Source: Peromyscus leucopus (Eukaryota; Chordata; Mammalia; Rodentia; Cricetidae). From it: a stretch of DNA of 64,000 nt. The stretch's first letter is position 1. Every line of letters begins with the position of its first letter. Made by a program: the position numbers and the translations under genes. Below, piece by piece: positions 22,640 to 34,300 of the stretch. The notes beneath the pieces are model-generated. The model searched no databases. It was not told the origin of the DNA and worked only from the letters and a program-made list of their open reading frames with translations. The DNA lies in assembly GCF_004664715.2 (NCBI RefSeq), contig NC_051075.1, forward strand, positions 89,317,709 through 89,381,708. The letters run 5' to 3'.

Positions 22640-23285
22640 CCACGAGTGATCCTTATCATTTAGACCAATTAGTGCTCTATGATTACCATGAAACTGGCAG
22701 GACACAGCACTCAAAAATCACTATGCAGATTACAGGCATGAGCAGGGCGGAAAGAGGTTAGTGAGAGTTCACGGTTGAGTAGCAAGAAGATGGACTGAAT
22801 TCATTTGCATGCCAGAATCCGTCAGCACAGCTATGTTCTGCAATAATTCCTCTTTCTGAAAGTGAAGCATTCAGTCTCTAGGAGAGGAGGGAGTGGCCCT
22901 TGCCCTGTCAACAGACCTCGGTTCATGCAGATTCTCTTGTCAGCCTCCAGTAGAGCTAAAGAGGTGGACATGTAAAGTTGATACCGAGTTCCATAAGTTG
23001 ATGGGATGGAATTAGAATTCTGAGGGAGCCAATGAAAATGACATGCAAACACTGTGGCCATTTGTTATCATTATAAAATGTGATAATGTCATTGCTGACT
23101 TATGGAGATGATGACCTGAAAGGCCATGACATTATGACATTACATTTTATCAATAATGAAAAATTGCTGTCCTTGCATGGTGGTTGGTGTGGCTCAGGTG
23201 ACTGTGGAAGGGGGCTGCAAGCTTTTCTGTAAATGCTAGGCTCAAACAGGAAGATGATCAGAAGTTAGAGACATGCTTGGTAGCC
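22640..23285. other. Single-copy block, conserved-looking
   Basis: No repeat family recognised. Contains an octamer-like 'atttgcat' (22803) and an imperfect inverted repeat at 23062-23163. A noncoding conserved element is an inference only. Confidence 0.35.

Positions 23286-23286
<1 letters not shown>

Positions 23287-23379
<93 letters not shown>
23287..23379. repeat. (AC)n(AG)n compound microsatellite
   Basis: An AC run of about 27 units passes directly into an AG run of about 19 units. Confidence 0.97.
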
Positions 23380-23381
<2 letters not shown>

Positions 23382-23384
23382 TTT

Positions 23385-24265
23385 CCTTACCCTACCTGCC
23401 AGGGAAACAGGAGACCTAATCAACCCAAGAGGTTTAATAGTCATTAGTGAGAGGCTTACTTCCAAGTCATCTCAATGGGTGGCAAGGCTGCCTTCATAAC
23501 ATGTTTCCAGACATGAGAGAAAACGAGTTAGCATTATTTTTGGAAAGGGTCCTGCGGCCTAGCAGATGGCTCTCAGTCCAGAACTGGGACACAGCTGATG
23601 TGGAGACCTCAATTAGCTTATTAGCTTGCTCTCTGATGAAACTACAGTAAAGCTTTCCTGGCTGCTGAGACATCCGTGCAGAGGACCTAACATTCAGAGC
23701 ACATATTGGGGCAAAAGGCTGTCCTGAATCGTTCAAGTCTGACATGGCCTCGCTGTACTTTTTTGACCACAACGAGGGTTAAATATGGCACTTGTAGCTG
23801 GTGTGGGAGAAATGCAAGCCCAGGTACTGTGGCTGGAATGCTTGTCAAAGCTGTGGCTTCTAAAGCTTTCTTAGTAGATCACGCCGAGGTGGAGGCTTTT
23901 GTGTCTCAAGAAAGATGTTTTTCCACACAATGGGAGGATGGGACCATGTGGTAACTTGGCTTGTAATTTTCTCTCTCATTTGTTCTATTAGAGAGCTATA
24001 AAGGGTGGACTATGTGTATAAAAATGCTGGGTCTTAGCCTTCATATAAAAACCTGGAAGGAATGTAAAATCTTGAGATTTGAGGTATAAAATAGATTTTC
24101 TTGCCTTTTCTTTTTTATGCAGGTATTTCATGGCAGACACATAAAAATACCTATTTGCTGTGTTTTTCCTCTTTGCTCCATGCTTCTGCTTAGATTTGAA
24201 GGAATTCATGTCAATGTCAACATTTCTGGAGAGAAATAAACTGATCTCCCTGGATCCCCTCCCTG
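23385..24265. other. Single-copy stretch, no gene seen
   Basis: Repeat-free by eye. Includes a TAAT-rich site cluster ('caattagcttattagc' near 23611). No recognised exon. Confidence 0.35.
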
Positions 24266-24270
24266 TTTCT

Positions 24271-24652
24271 GAGGTGTGTGTATATATATGCATTTGTGTA
24301 TCTGTGTATGTATGTGTGGTGTATATTATGTGATTATGTATGTGATTATGTATGTGTGTATGTCTGTGTATTTATGTGTATGTGAATGTGTATATATTTG
24401 TATGTATGTGAACACATGTCCAGTGTATGTGCATCTATTTGTACACATTTTGTGCATATGTATGTGCATATGTTATGTGAATATGCATGTTTATATGAGT
24501 GTGCAAAGGTATATATGCACATATATGTGTATTTGAGTGTGTAGGTGCTATTGTGTGTATGTGTGTGCATATTTGTATGTGTATATGCATATATGCATAT
24601 GTACATGTGTGGTATGTGAGTATGTGTGTACATGATATGTATCTGTGTGTGT

Positions 24653-24690
<38 letters not shown>
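24271..24690. repeat. Long TG/TATG/TGCA-rich tract
   Basis: About 420 bp of degenerate alternating purine-pyrimidine sequence ending in pure (TG)n at 24659-24689. It gives spurious cysteine/valine- and histidine/threonine-rich open frames on both strands. Confidence 0.95.
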
Positions 24691-24691
<1 letters not shown>

Positions 24692-24699
24692 CCTCTGCT

Positions 24700-25130
24700 C
24701 TCCTTTCTTGGTTCAGCATGGTGTATCCTCTTGGGCACTGTCTTTCCAAGCTGGAAGCCATCTCCCTGTGCTGATGCTGATGTGACTGTCTCATGGTGGG
24801 TGAGGTGGAGGTGCAGCAGGGTTCGAGTGGATGTGCAGGGGTTCCAGCCAAGCCTTCTTGCTGGTGCTCACACCTCAATCTGACCTCTCACTGGTAGGCA
24901 GTTTTTTCAAGGCCTCTGGACAGCACTGACTCTCATGTAAGCTGTGACTCTCAGCTCAAGTCTTAGCTGGATCGCGACACATTAATGTGTTTCTCTTGAT
25001 GCTTACCATAATGTCTGGTATGTTTTAGAACTTAATACATGTCAAGGCTGAGAGCAACTGCTGGACAGAAAATTGATAGTTCTCTAATTGAGTCCAAACA
25101 TTGAGGGAAACTCAGGACATTCTTTCTTGG
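24700..25130. other. Single-copy stretch, no gene seen
   Basis: No repeat or gene recognised apart from a possible L2-like scrap near 25010-25045. Confidence 0.3.
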
Positions 25131-25134
25131 CTGG

Positions 25135-25308
25135 AGAAGAAATGGTGTTCTCAGGATGTGATCTGTGGACCGACAGCATCAGTGTTACCTGGGAACTTGA
25201 AGAAACACAAAATCAGAAGCCCTGATTTGGGACTCAGCAGTCCATGCTGAAGGTCTCTGCAGGTCGTTCTAGCAGGAGAGCCACTGGCTGAAGGGAACAC
25301 TCAGATCT
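25135..25308. mobile_element. MER5-like hAT MITE
   Basis: 'gtgatctgtggaccgacagc', 'gttacctgggaacttgaaga', 'cagaagccctgatttgggac' and the end 'aggagagccactgg' fit a diverged MER5/Charlie-type MITE. Confidence 0.5.
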
Positions 25309-25781
25309 CTTCTTGTTAGTGTAGCACAATGGGGGAACTGTCAGAGAAGCTGTACTTAAAAATAGTTTCATTTTCTAACGGTTACAGTTCTTATGCTTCG
25401 TACTTCTGAGAGAATCCAGAAGGAATGGGAAGGTAGTCTGAGGCTGGAGATTGCTCAGTCTTCCCTCAATCAGGCGGGACCTTGTAGGTGAGCAGACAGA
25501 TGGTGATGTGATATAGTGGAGTTCGGATAGATCTAAAACCCACTTTCCCTCATCAGGTGCTGCCTGCAGTTCAGTGGTCGGCTTCTTACCTCTCTGGTTT
25601 AAGATAATATCTGATGGTGTGTTCTACCAGGAGGAGAAAGCGAGTTTTTCAATCAGCAACACACATACTGTTGAGTATGGGTCTATGGCAAAGTCTTGGT
25701 ACATCAGGACTTACCAGTCAAGCTTCAGTGACTTGCAAGTGATCTTAAAGCTTCATGGGGCTTTGTTTCAGTACCCAGTTG

Positions 25782-26156
25782 TGTAGAATAACGTTTCTCA
25801 GTCCCACCCGGTCCCACCCGGTCAGCAGCTGTTTTTATAAAATAATCACTCAGAGGTTTAGTATTAATTACAAACTGTTTGGTCTATGGCTCAGGCTTCT
25901 TGCTAACTAGCTCTTACATCTTAACCCATTTCTATTAATCTATGTATCACCATGTGTCTCATGGCCTTGTGTTCCATTACATCTTGCTCCCCTGGAGGCT
26001 CTCAGCATCTTTCCCACTCTTTCTTTCTTCTCCCTGTGTCTTTGCTTGGATTTCCCTCCTGGCTATAACCTGCCCTGCCATAGGCCAGAGCAGCTTCTTT
26101 ATTAACCAATGGTAGCAACACATATTCACAGTGTACAGAAAGACCATCCCACAGCA
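25782..26156 (-). mobile_element. Solo LTR, ERV2-type, near-perfect 6-bp target duplication
   Basis: A 375-bp TG...CA element flanked by 'cagttg' (25776-25781) and 'cagtta' (26157-26162). In reverse it starts with 'tgctgtgggatggtctttct' and carries 'ggttaataaagaagctgct'. It resembles a common rodent ERV2-type LTR. A direct repeat of 'gtcccacccg' occurs at 25801-25820. Confidence 0.75.
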
Positions 26157-26164
26157 CAGTTATA

Positions 26165-28345
26165 TCTGATGGTTGATGTAGCTCTGGAGGATACCCAGAG
26201 TTGTTATTTTATAAGCAACGTTCTTCCTTCCCTTCTCTTCCTCTACTTTCCCCTCCACTTTCCTTCTTTTCTTCCGTCTTTTCTGCTTTATCCTTCTCCT
26301 CTACCCCTCCTCTTTCTAGCCATCATTATCACCACCACCACCACCACCATCATCTTCGTCAGTCTGCTATTAAAAGGGAGGTAGGATAAAATGACATTGA
26401 CCTAATGGATTTCTATGAAGATTAAGTGACTTGGAAAGAACAATTATGTAGAAGGAGGCCAGATAAGGACATGATACACTTACAGTATCATTGTGACCGA
26501 GCTTCTCTTGTTCTTCTGGTGTGAACTCTGTGGTAGTCCTGACTGAGCAGTGGGATGAGAGAGAGTCTCTGTGCCGAAGCTGCATCTTGCTGGCATGAGG
26601 TGTGGTAGTCCTCTTCCAGCTCATCAGCAAATACAGCTTCTGCCAAAGGAAGTGTCAGATTTGAGGTGCACACAAATCCAAGTAGTGTCCAGGAATGCAG
26701 ACTAGTGGGTTTTTAATTTTTATTTATTTTACTTTATTTTTATTTTTTGCAGTGGAGGGCCAGATAACAGGTATTTCTGCACTGTACAGTTGAATAGTGA
26801 GATTGCACAGGAGTCTTTTGAAATCTTCAGAGTTCTTGTAGTGATGCTTAGCAAAGCTTGTTTCCTGGAGAAGTAGAATCTCAGGATGCCTGCCAAGATG
26901 TATTACTTAATGTCCTCCATTTCTCAAAGGTTCAGTAAGCAGAAGGGGTTATTCCGAGCAAGCCTCTTGGACGACGGCAGGAACAAACACCTCGATGTAT
27001 AAATCCCAGACCTTTAACCCCTCGGCTGTCAAATTTCAATATTTCTGGTCACAGTGTTAAATGCACTCCACTATCCACTTCAGACAGCTCTGATAGCAAA
27101 ATAAAAATGTGCTTCCGTATTTGGACATGGTTAGGAGTGGTTAAAATCAGTGAAATCAGGTGATTGCTAGCAGGTTTTGCATTCCTGGCTTCACACTCTC
27201 AGAAAAATGGAACAGAACTAGTTTCTCCTGTGGCTTGTAACACACTCCAAACAACTGTTACTGCAGCTCAGTGTCTCCTGCCTTTTAAAGATGATGAACA
27301 CAGCATGTGAAGGTGACGCTTACAGTCAGGACATAAAGGGAGTAGGGGAATATGGGCTAACGAGTGACTTTAAGGCCCCTTTGCTTGAAATCAAATGTGT
27401 GTATGTCCATGAAGGGTGCAGCATGTCATTGTCTCCATCACTCAGACATATGCAGAACCACCGAAGGCAGACTGTTGGAATGGAGAGCAGGGTCTGTGTT
27501 CTGTTATGTGGACTCGGCATTGCCTTTTGGTAGCAGCACTAGTCTTTGTTTGGTCCTGTTCAATTCTGTAGACACGTCTTCCATCATAATGACCTTCCTG
27601 ACAGCGGATGGGCGGTGGGGGGGGGGGATGGCTGGAGAAAACCATTTTCCTTTCACCCAGTGAGTAATTATTACTTGAAGTGGCCAGGCTGATGGGGTGG
27701 GCATGGTTACCAAGGACTCACCCTGAAAACTTCCTGTGATTCCAGCTTGTGGTACCCTTTGTCAATGCACTGCAAAGGAGAAGACTTAAATTTTCACTCT
27801 TTTAGAAATCTGTGGAGCTTCAGAATGAGGCAGTTTTACAGATGTTTTTAGGTTTCTTATGGGGATTTGTACACTAGATTGACCAGAGCCCAGGCAGGTT
27901 CTACTGATGTCCACTTGACACATTTCTCTGCCTGGCTGGGCACTGCAGCCACGACACCATGGAGAAGGCCACCATGGGCCATTGATGAGAGAGTGGACAG
28001 TGACAGAGGAAGCTGGGCTTCCTGTCAGAGCATGCACCACAGGGTCTGGGAATATGAGTAATGACTTTGTGCCTCTTGGGCCCTGGCAACTGAGTGTTCT
28101 TTATACACACACAGTGCAGCACCTGACTATGGCCACAGCCTAAGTTCATTTTCTTTATGTAGGTCCAGCACCAACGCTGGTAAACTGAACATTTAGGACA
28201 AAGATCAATGTGGAAAATATGTCTGAATCTCTGACAGTGGATATCACCTGCATGTATCAAGCTTCCTGTAGGGAGATGAGCATGGTGAGGGCTGCATCTG
28301 AGGAAGGGTGCCTCTTCTTGGGGCTCTTCTTCTCTTCTGGAGTTT
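26165..28345. other. Mostly single-copy region, no gene seen
   Basis: Holds a pyrimidine-rich tract (26219-26320), a CAC/CAT run (26328-26352), a G11 run (27617-27627) and a repeat-free block at about 26925-27170 that looks conserved. Open frames up to 119 codons (27901-28260, minus) show no domain that I recognise. Confidence 0.35.
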
Positions 28346-28350
28346 GTGGA

Positions 28351-28609
28351 GGCTGGGAGATGACTTAGTGGATAAGGTGCTTGCCAAACAAGTGTGAGAG
28401 ACTAGAGTTCAGATCTCCAGCACACCTACAAGTGGGGTGGGCGTGGCAGTATAGAAAACCCAGTATTGGAGGGACAGAGACAGAAATCCCAGGAGCAGTT
28501 GAGAGCTAGACTAAGTGAGTTGGTGAGTTCCAGGTTTAGTGAGAGACCCTGCCCCAGTGAGTAAGTAGAGTGATAGAGGAAGACATCAACCCTATGTCAA
28601 CCTCTGGTC

Positions 28610-28662
<53 letters not shown>
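28351..28662 (+). mobile_element. B3 SINE with CA tail
   Basis: 'ggctgggagatgacttagtg', 'ggttcagtgagag'-like 'ggtttagtgagagaccctgc' and 'gatagaggaagacatcaacc' are B3 landmarks. It ends in (CA)n at 28613-28662. Confidence 0.85.
28613..28662. repeat. (AC)n microsatellite
   Basis: About 25 AC units ending the B3 SINE. A CA/CATA-rich stretch continues to about 28770. Confidence 0.95.
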
Positions 28663-28665
<3 letters not shown>

Positions 28666-28874
28666 AATGCATATACACGCACCCCGACAAACACATATAC
28701 ACATATGCAGACACCACATACATGTACGTCTGCACTTGTGAACATACATGTATACCTACACACATGCATACCTCCACCCACAGCAAACAGCAACAATCTT
28801 CATAGTAGTTTCTAAAAAAGACATCTTGGGATCAAAGCACACTCATGCTTTTCTAGTAGACAATTTCATTCTGT

Positions 28875-29245
28875 TGTATGCTACTCTAGTAGAATACCCA
28901 AGACTGGGTAATTTATAAAGAATAAAGGAAAAGGTTCAGAGTTCCTAGAGGATGTGAAGGTCAAGGTGTTGGGAAGGTTGGATCTGGTGAGGGAGGCCTT
29001 TCTCTTGAATGGTTCCTTGAATGTTATGTCTTCCCAAAGGGGAGGAATACTGGATTCTTGAATGGCAGGAAGTGAAAGAGCCCAGAGAGAAAGGAGCTGA
29101 ATTTTTCCTTTTGTACTGACATTAATCTCACTTATGAGGGCAGAGCCTGAGTGCACTACTCATCTCTAATGTCTCACCTCTTCACACTGTGACAATAGCA
29201 GTGAGATTTCAATGTTACTATTTTAGGAAGCTCTATATTCATTCT
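28875..29245 (-). mobile_element. MaLR LTR (MLT1/MST-like)
   Basis: 'aagactgggtaatttataaa' near the left end is the characteristic reverse of a MaLR 3' end. The right end has 'gacaatagcagtgagatttc'. Confidence 0.6.
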
Positions 29246-29261
29246 AACGGTAGCACCCACA

Positions 29262-29620
29262 TGCTAGTTAGCTTTTGTCCACTTGACCCAGACTTAGACA
29301 CACCTGGGAAGAAGGGAAGGCCAACTGATGAATTGCCTCCCTCAGACAGACTGGCCTGTGGATATGTCTGAGGGACAATTTCTTCATTGTTGATTGATGT
29401 AGGATGGCCCAGCCCACTGTGGGTGGTACCATCCTTAGGCAGGTGGTCCTGGGTCATAGAAGAAAGCAGGCTGAGCAAGCCCATTCCCCCAGGGCCTTGG
29501 CTTCAATTCCTGCCTTGGCTTCTCTCAATGATGGCCTGTAACCTGAAGCTAAATAAACCCTTTCTTCCAAGTTGGTTATGGTTAGTGTTTTATGACTGTA
29601 ACATAAAGCACTGTAACAGA
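29262..29620 (+). mobile_element. ERVL-type LTR
   Basis: 'gctagttagcttttgtccac', 'gattgatgtaggatggccca', 'aggtggtcctgggtcataga' and 'gaagctaaataaacccttt' follow the ERVL-type LTR order. The 187-codon open frame at 29387-29950 begins inside it and is not a gene. Confidence 0.7.
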
Positions 29621-29624
29621 ACAA

Positions 29625-30435
29625 CCCTCAAATATCTTCCAGTCCATGCCGAAACTTCCTGGTATACCAATCCTAACAGCACACCTGCTTCCTGCTTCTT
29701 TAGGCTAACCATCCATGTTGGTCCATACTATTCCTTTGATAAGAAAACACAGGGTTCTCCTTCATTTGCCCATACAAAGAGACTTCAGTCACCTTTTTCT
29801 TCAAATTTTTGCCCTGGCCTTGATCTGATCCAAATGTCTATACTCATAATACTTGTTAGACTAGCTGCTTTTGAGAGCACTGGCAGTGGAGAACACTTAG
29901 CATCCACACTGCTAATCACATCAGGTTTAGTCCTGGGGGATAGGCTTTAGATTTGTGCTTCACAGGCTTTAAACTGGTGTCTCAGATGCTAAGACATTTA
30001 TGTATTTAATTAACTATAAAAATCCACATATGCATGAGAAGACATTCCTTTGTTATCAATGATCAGCTGTTGGTAAGTCTCTTCAAGACTTCAAGAACTA
30101 GGCATAAGGGTTATGTAGATTGTCTTGACTCTAAGAGGGGAAAGAAGTGTTGCCTAGAATGGCCTTTTACAGTTGCTTAGGAATTTCTTACTAGCTCCAC
30201 CAAACTTTTATATGACGATATTTAAGTGGGTTGTACAAATTACTTAGTGAAATTTCATTCAGATTTATCTCCCCAGTGTCATGTTATTATGCATTTATTA
30301 GTCTTCCCTTTGGTAGACACAGAACCCAGGGATATGGAGACTTATAGCTAAATAATCTTTTTGAAGGTTTATCTTATGTATTTCTAAGCATGATAGTGCT
30401 TGGCACTTAGCTCATGTGCAATACACATTTGCTAA
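29625..30435. other. Single-copy or old-repeat stretch
   Basis: No gene recognised. An L2-like scrap may lie at 30380-30435 ('agtgcttggcacttagctca'). Confidence 0.35.
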
Positions 30436-30439
30436 AATA

Positions 30440-30885
30440 ACCAGGTTATAAGGAGGGCCCAAGAGGGAATGCATGGATCTCCCTGGGAAGGGGAAATAGA
30501 ATAGATTCTGTGGTTACACTGGGGCAGGTGGGTATGAAAATAGGTGGATTAGGTAGGGGAGGTGGAGGGAGAGAGTACTGGAAGAGACCTGGAACTGGGG
30601 ACATTTTGGAGGCAAGGGAGAAATTTGGTCCAATGGAAACTCCCAGGAGTCTATGAGAGTAACACTAGCGAAGACTCTTTGTAATGGAGGATATGGAACC
30701 TGAACTGGCCATCTTCTGTAATTAGGCAAGGCTTCCAGTGGAGGAATTGTGTGACACCAACACAGCCCCCAAACCACTGACCTACAATTAGTCCTGCCTG
30801 CAAGACATGCTGGGGTAAAGATAGCACAGAACTTGTGGGAGCTGCCAACCAATGACTGGTCCAACTTGAGACTCATATCACTAGA
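30440..30885 (+). mobile_element. Rodent L1 5'-UTR fragment
   Basis: 'gagggcccaagagggaatgc', 'aggtggagggagagagtact', 'ggaggatatggaacctgaac' and 'ccaaccaatgactggtccaa' match the L1 (Lx-like) 5' UTR as I know it. The minus-strand 164-codon frame (30514-31008) overlying it is spurious. Confidence 0.6.
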
Positions 30886-30929
30886 GGAATGAACAAATGT
30901 ATGCATGAATACCTTGCTTTCCTCACTCT

Positions 30930-31034
30930 TACATAGTTCAGAATCCCTGCCTAGGGAATGGTGCCATCCACAGTGGGTGAGTCTTCTCTCCTCAATTAAC
31001 CTAATCAAGACAACCTCACATAGACATTCTTAGC
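30930..31034 (-). mobile_element. ERVL-type LTR, left piece (split by ERV)
   Basis: 'ggaatggtgccatccacagt' and 'tcaattaacctaatcaagac' are the reverse of an ERVL-type LTR. The right piece resumes at 34639. Confidence 0.7.
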
Positions 31035-31381
31035 TCTGGAAGCCCAGCTGGGAGACCAGCTCCCCCATTTTACGACAAAGTACTCTTGAGGAGTGAGGGA
31101 TAAGAGATATTAGATAGAAAAATAGAGGGGAGAGAAACAAATAGAAACACAGGATAGCCTCAGGAGGGTCTGGATCAATATCTACCAGCCCCTCCTGTCT
31201 CTTCTAGAGGGCTATTTATAGAAATGCCAAGGGGTGGAGCAAAAGACCTCCCCCTAGCTCAGTCAAGTGTAGACTTTTCCAATCACCTAGTAACAATGCA
31301 CATGGTCAAGCAATCCTCTAATGCACTCTGCTGGGTGAAGCAAGCTCAGATCTCACTAGAAAACTTTTGTGGGCCTCCACA
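31035..31381 (-). mobile_element. 3' LTR of the ERV
   Basis: 347 bp, starting 'tgtggaggccc' on the minus strand. A TATA-like 'ctataaatagcc' lies on the complement of about 31210-31221. It differs from the other LTR by an extra short duplicated segment around 31050 and numerous substitutions, so the element is old. Confidence 0.85.
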
Positions 31382-31391
31382 ATTCCTCCTT
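31382..31391 (-). promoter_or_regulatory. Polypurine tract of the ERV
   Basis: The complement reads AAGGAGGAAT, directly against the 3' LTR start, where plus-strand synthesis is primed in retroviruses. Confidence 0.6.
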
Positions 31392-34279
31392 GATATAATA
31401 AAGGCCCTCCCCTCAGATATACTGTGCCTGTATTAGGTCATTTATCTTGATTAATTTTATATACATGCATTAGGAAGTTATTAAGAAAGTTGCCCGTCTT
31501 TGGCTACCAGCTTCTGATAGGAGTGGGTACAGAGCTCTGATCTAGATCCCCATAGAGCTTGCAAATATCCACAGTGATCTCCATAGCTGCCACACCTCCC
31601 AGTAAAGGAGAAGAGGATAATAAAGATGGAATATCCTTTTTGTATTAGGTCTAAGATGACTACAGCAGTCTTAGCTGCACAAAGCCCTTTTCTAAATCAA
31701 TACTCTCTCTTAGCAGATGTTCAATAAAATTTTCAAGAGACTATTTTGATTCCTAGGAGAAAACAATCATTCTAAAACACTTCAGAATATCCACTCAAGT
31801 AAACAAAAACCCATGCTAATTATAAAGACACTTTTAGCTGTTTAAGTAGCTCATATTCTAAACAGAAAGAGGAGTGGAAAATTTTAAGAATAAGACAGAA
31901 AAGCTCCCCTAATTATGACATCTTCACTTAAGCTTTCCAGGGGCCATTGAGAACATAAAATTATATTTTAAGCTATCATAAAATGTGTTCAAATATATCT
32001 GAAGGTAAAAGAGTAATAAAAACTGTTCTAGTATGAACATCACTACTATACAATTCTCACAAACTTGCATTCAACATTTACACTTTTCCCATTTGTAATT
32101 TACTCTTTTTCCATTCAATATTTACACTTTTTACATATTTACAAATAGCATGAATATCACTATACATATTTACACTTTTTACAAACTTTATTCAAAGAAA
32201 ACTCTACAGAACCATTTTACAAGCTTTAGCCCATATCTAGAAGAGATTTCTTAAAATAAATATTTATATTATTTTCCAAGAAGACAGAGTTCACAAATCA
32301 TGAGTAATTAGCATACTGAGCTGCTGTAAAGCTCTTAGAAAAACTTCCTGAGGAGCAATTAGGCCTCTGGAGGAGTGTCATTGGAGCTGATGTTCCACTC
32401 TCCTCACCAAACTCAGACAGCCAGCAAGCTTCTGAGGGCACATTTTCCCCCTTCTTAATTTTTTGAAGCTGCATCTTAAGATTGCCATGAGCTCTTTTAG
32501 TGATGCCAATATTCCTCTCTCAAATTTCAAGTACAACCCAAGTTTTTAATTTGTCCATAAGTTTTTTTTTTCCACGCCCAAAACAACTTTCTAGTGTTTG
32601 GACTGCTTTCCCTTGCTTTCCAAAGAGTTTCAAAATGACTTGAAAAGTGTCATTAGCATCTTCATTGCCCTTTGACAGATACCACCTGTTTCTCGATTTT
32701 GGGAAGTAAAGCTAGCAGCACTTGGAACAAAAGCAATGTTTTTAGCTGAAGAAGCAGAGTTTTTTGGGCAGCATTTGAGAGTTTTTGTCCCAGTCTGTCT
32801 GCCTTTTCTCCAGGACTGCTTGTCGATGCCACCTCACTTTTATGAACTACATTTCCCAAGCTGCCTTTTGGGTCTGCCACAGTCCTCTTTTCATTTACAC
32901 AGTTTGTGTTCATACTGAAAATCAAGATCAAGTGAGCTTTTTCACCATGGGAGGATTCTGTTCTCCCTGAGCTGGCATTGACAGGTGTACTTCCTTCACC
33001 TGATATTTTTCCCAGAGTGAGCTGCACGTGCCCATGCACACACTTACAGATTGGTGCTTGTTTCCTGCCTTATCAGGTCAGTGAAAGAAAATGAAAGTAC
33101 TTGAAATAAAAGCTTTCAGAAAGATTTTTTTTCCCTGATAGATCTCCTTTGTCCCTGCTTGTCCCTTCCCCCAAGATGCAGAGTTACTGTTGCCTTAGCT
33201 CAGCTCCTCTGCTAACTGCTTTCTGTTCAGGGGGTAGGAGCTTGAGTCCCTGATCTAGGAACTTAGACCCTGCCTCCCCCATTGCAGGGAGGATTTCAAA
33301 GCCTCCATTGCTGCTTCATGCCAGCAGCCTCACCCTGGGTCCCACACCACCTCTGCTGTGGTTCCACCCTGGGGAAGCTGTCCTTGCTGGGCTTTCTGCC
33401 TGCACTTTCTCAGGCATAGGCTCTGGCTGCAGGGGATTCTGGCTGCTGTTTTTCTAATAATGGCTTGCAGGAGAGACAGGACTAGCAGAGAGGTTTGCCA
33501 TATTCCAAGAGGTTTTTTGTTTTTTTTTCCCTAGGGAAATTACAGGTGATTTTCTCAGTCTGATAGATTTTCCAGGTGAGTTTAATTTTGCCTTTGCAAG
33601 AAGAAAAAAATCTGAGAAGGAAATACCTGAAAAGCTTTCTGTTTTTGAAAGAGAGACTACTAGACTTTCTCTAAGACTTCTGTTCCCTAAACTCAGCTTT
33701 TTCCAAGAGGAAACTGACTCTGATGATATGATGATATCAGCTAGCATTTTCATCCAGTGGCACTAGAGTATAGGGTTTTTGTCTCATTTTTGTACACCTC
33801 AGGGAAAATTTTTCCCCGCTACCACTCAGGGCTTAAAGCTAAGCTATCCACGGGCCAAAAGCTTCCACAGGAATCTTTTTTCTGCCTGTTTTCCTCAAGG
33901 TATTTTTCATGACTTCAATTCTTCCCCAGGAGTTCATAGTTCCATAGTTGGAAAATCAAGGACATAGCTCCTCTGTCTTGTTGCCTAAGTATTTCTTACC
34001 CAATATTTCTACATTCTACATTACCCTGTTTTTTCTTATACTATATTCCTACATTATGTTTCCCCCCTAATTTTTATAGATAGAAATTAAGAGAGAGAGA
34101 GAGAAAAAGAAACATAGATAGGGAGAGATACTCGCTGCAGCCTCACTTTTAACTTTGGCATTCAACCACCTTACTTTCAATCCTGAGAATAAAATACCAT
34201 CAACTTTATTTTTAATTCATTATTGGGCATGCCCCCTGACACCCACAATACCCTGTAACACTCCTTTTGCAAAGTCCCT

Positions 34280-34298
34280 GTCCCTGTTCCTGGTGCCA
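34280..34298 (-). promoter_or_regulatory. Primer-binding site of the ERV (Lys-like)
   Basis: Two bases inside the 5' LTR. The sequence starts TGGCACC and ends GAACAGGGAC, matching the tRNA-Lys3 complement with a few differences. Confidence 0.65.
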
Positions 34299-34300
34299 TT

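Noticed and set aside
24346..24883. Histidine/threonine- and cysteine/valine-rich open frames
   Set aside because: Produced by the TG/TATG tract on both strands.
29387..29950. 187-codon plus-strand open frame, the longest in the window
   Set aside because: The first third is translation of an ERVL-type LTR; no domain, splice context or coding bias is seen in the rest.
30514..31008. 164-codon minus-strand open frame
   Set aside because: Antisense to an L1 5'-UTR fragment and running into an LTR; composition and overlap indicate a chance frame.
31382..34279. Retained retroviral gene in the ERV interior
   Set aside because: No frame exceeds 125 codons and no protease, reverse transcriptase, integrase or envelope motif is recognisable.
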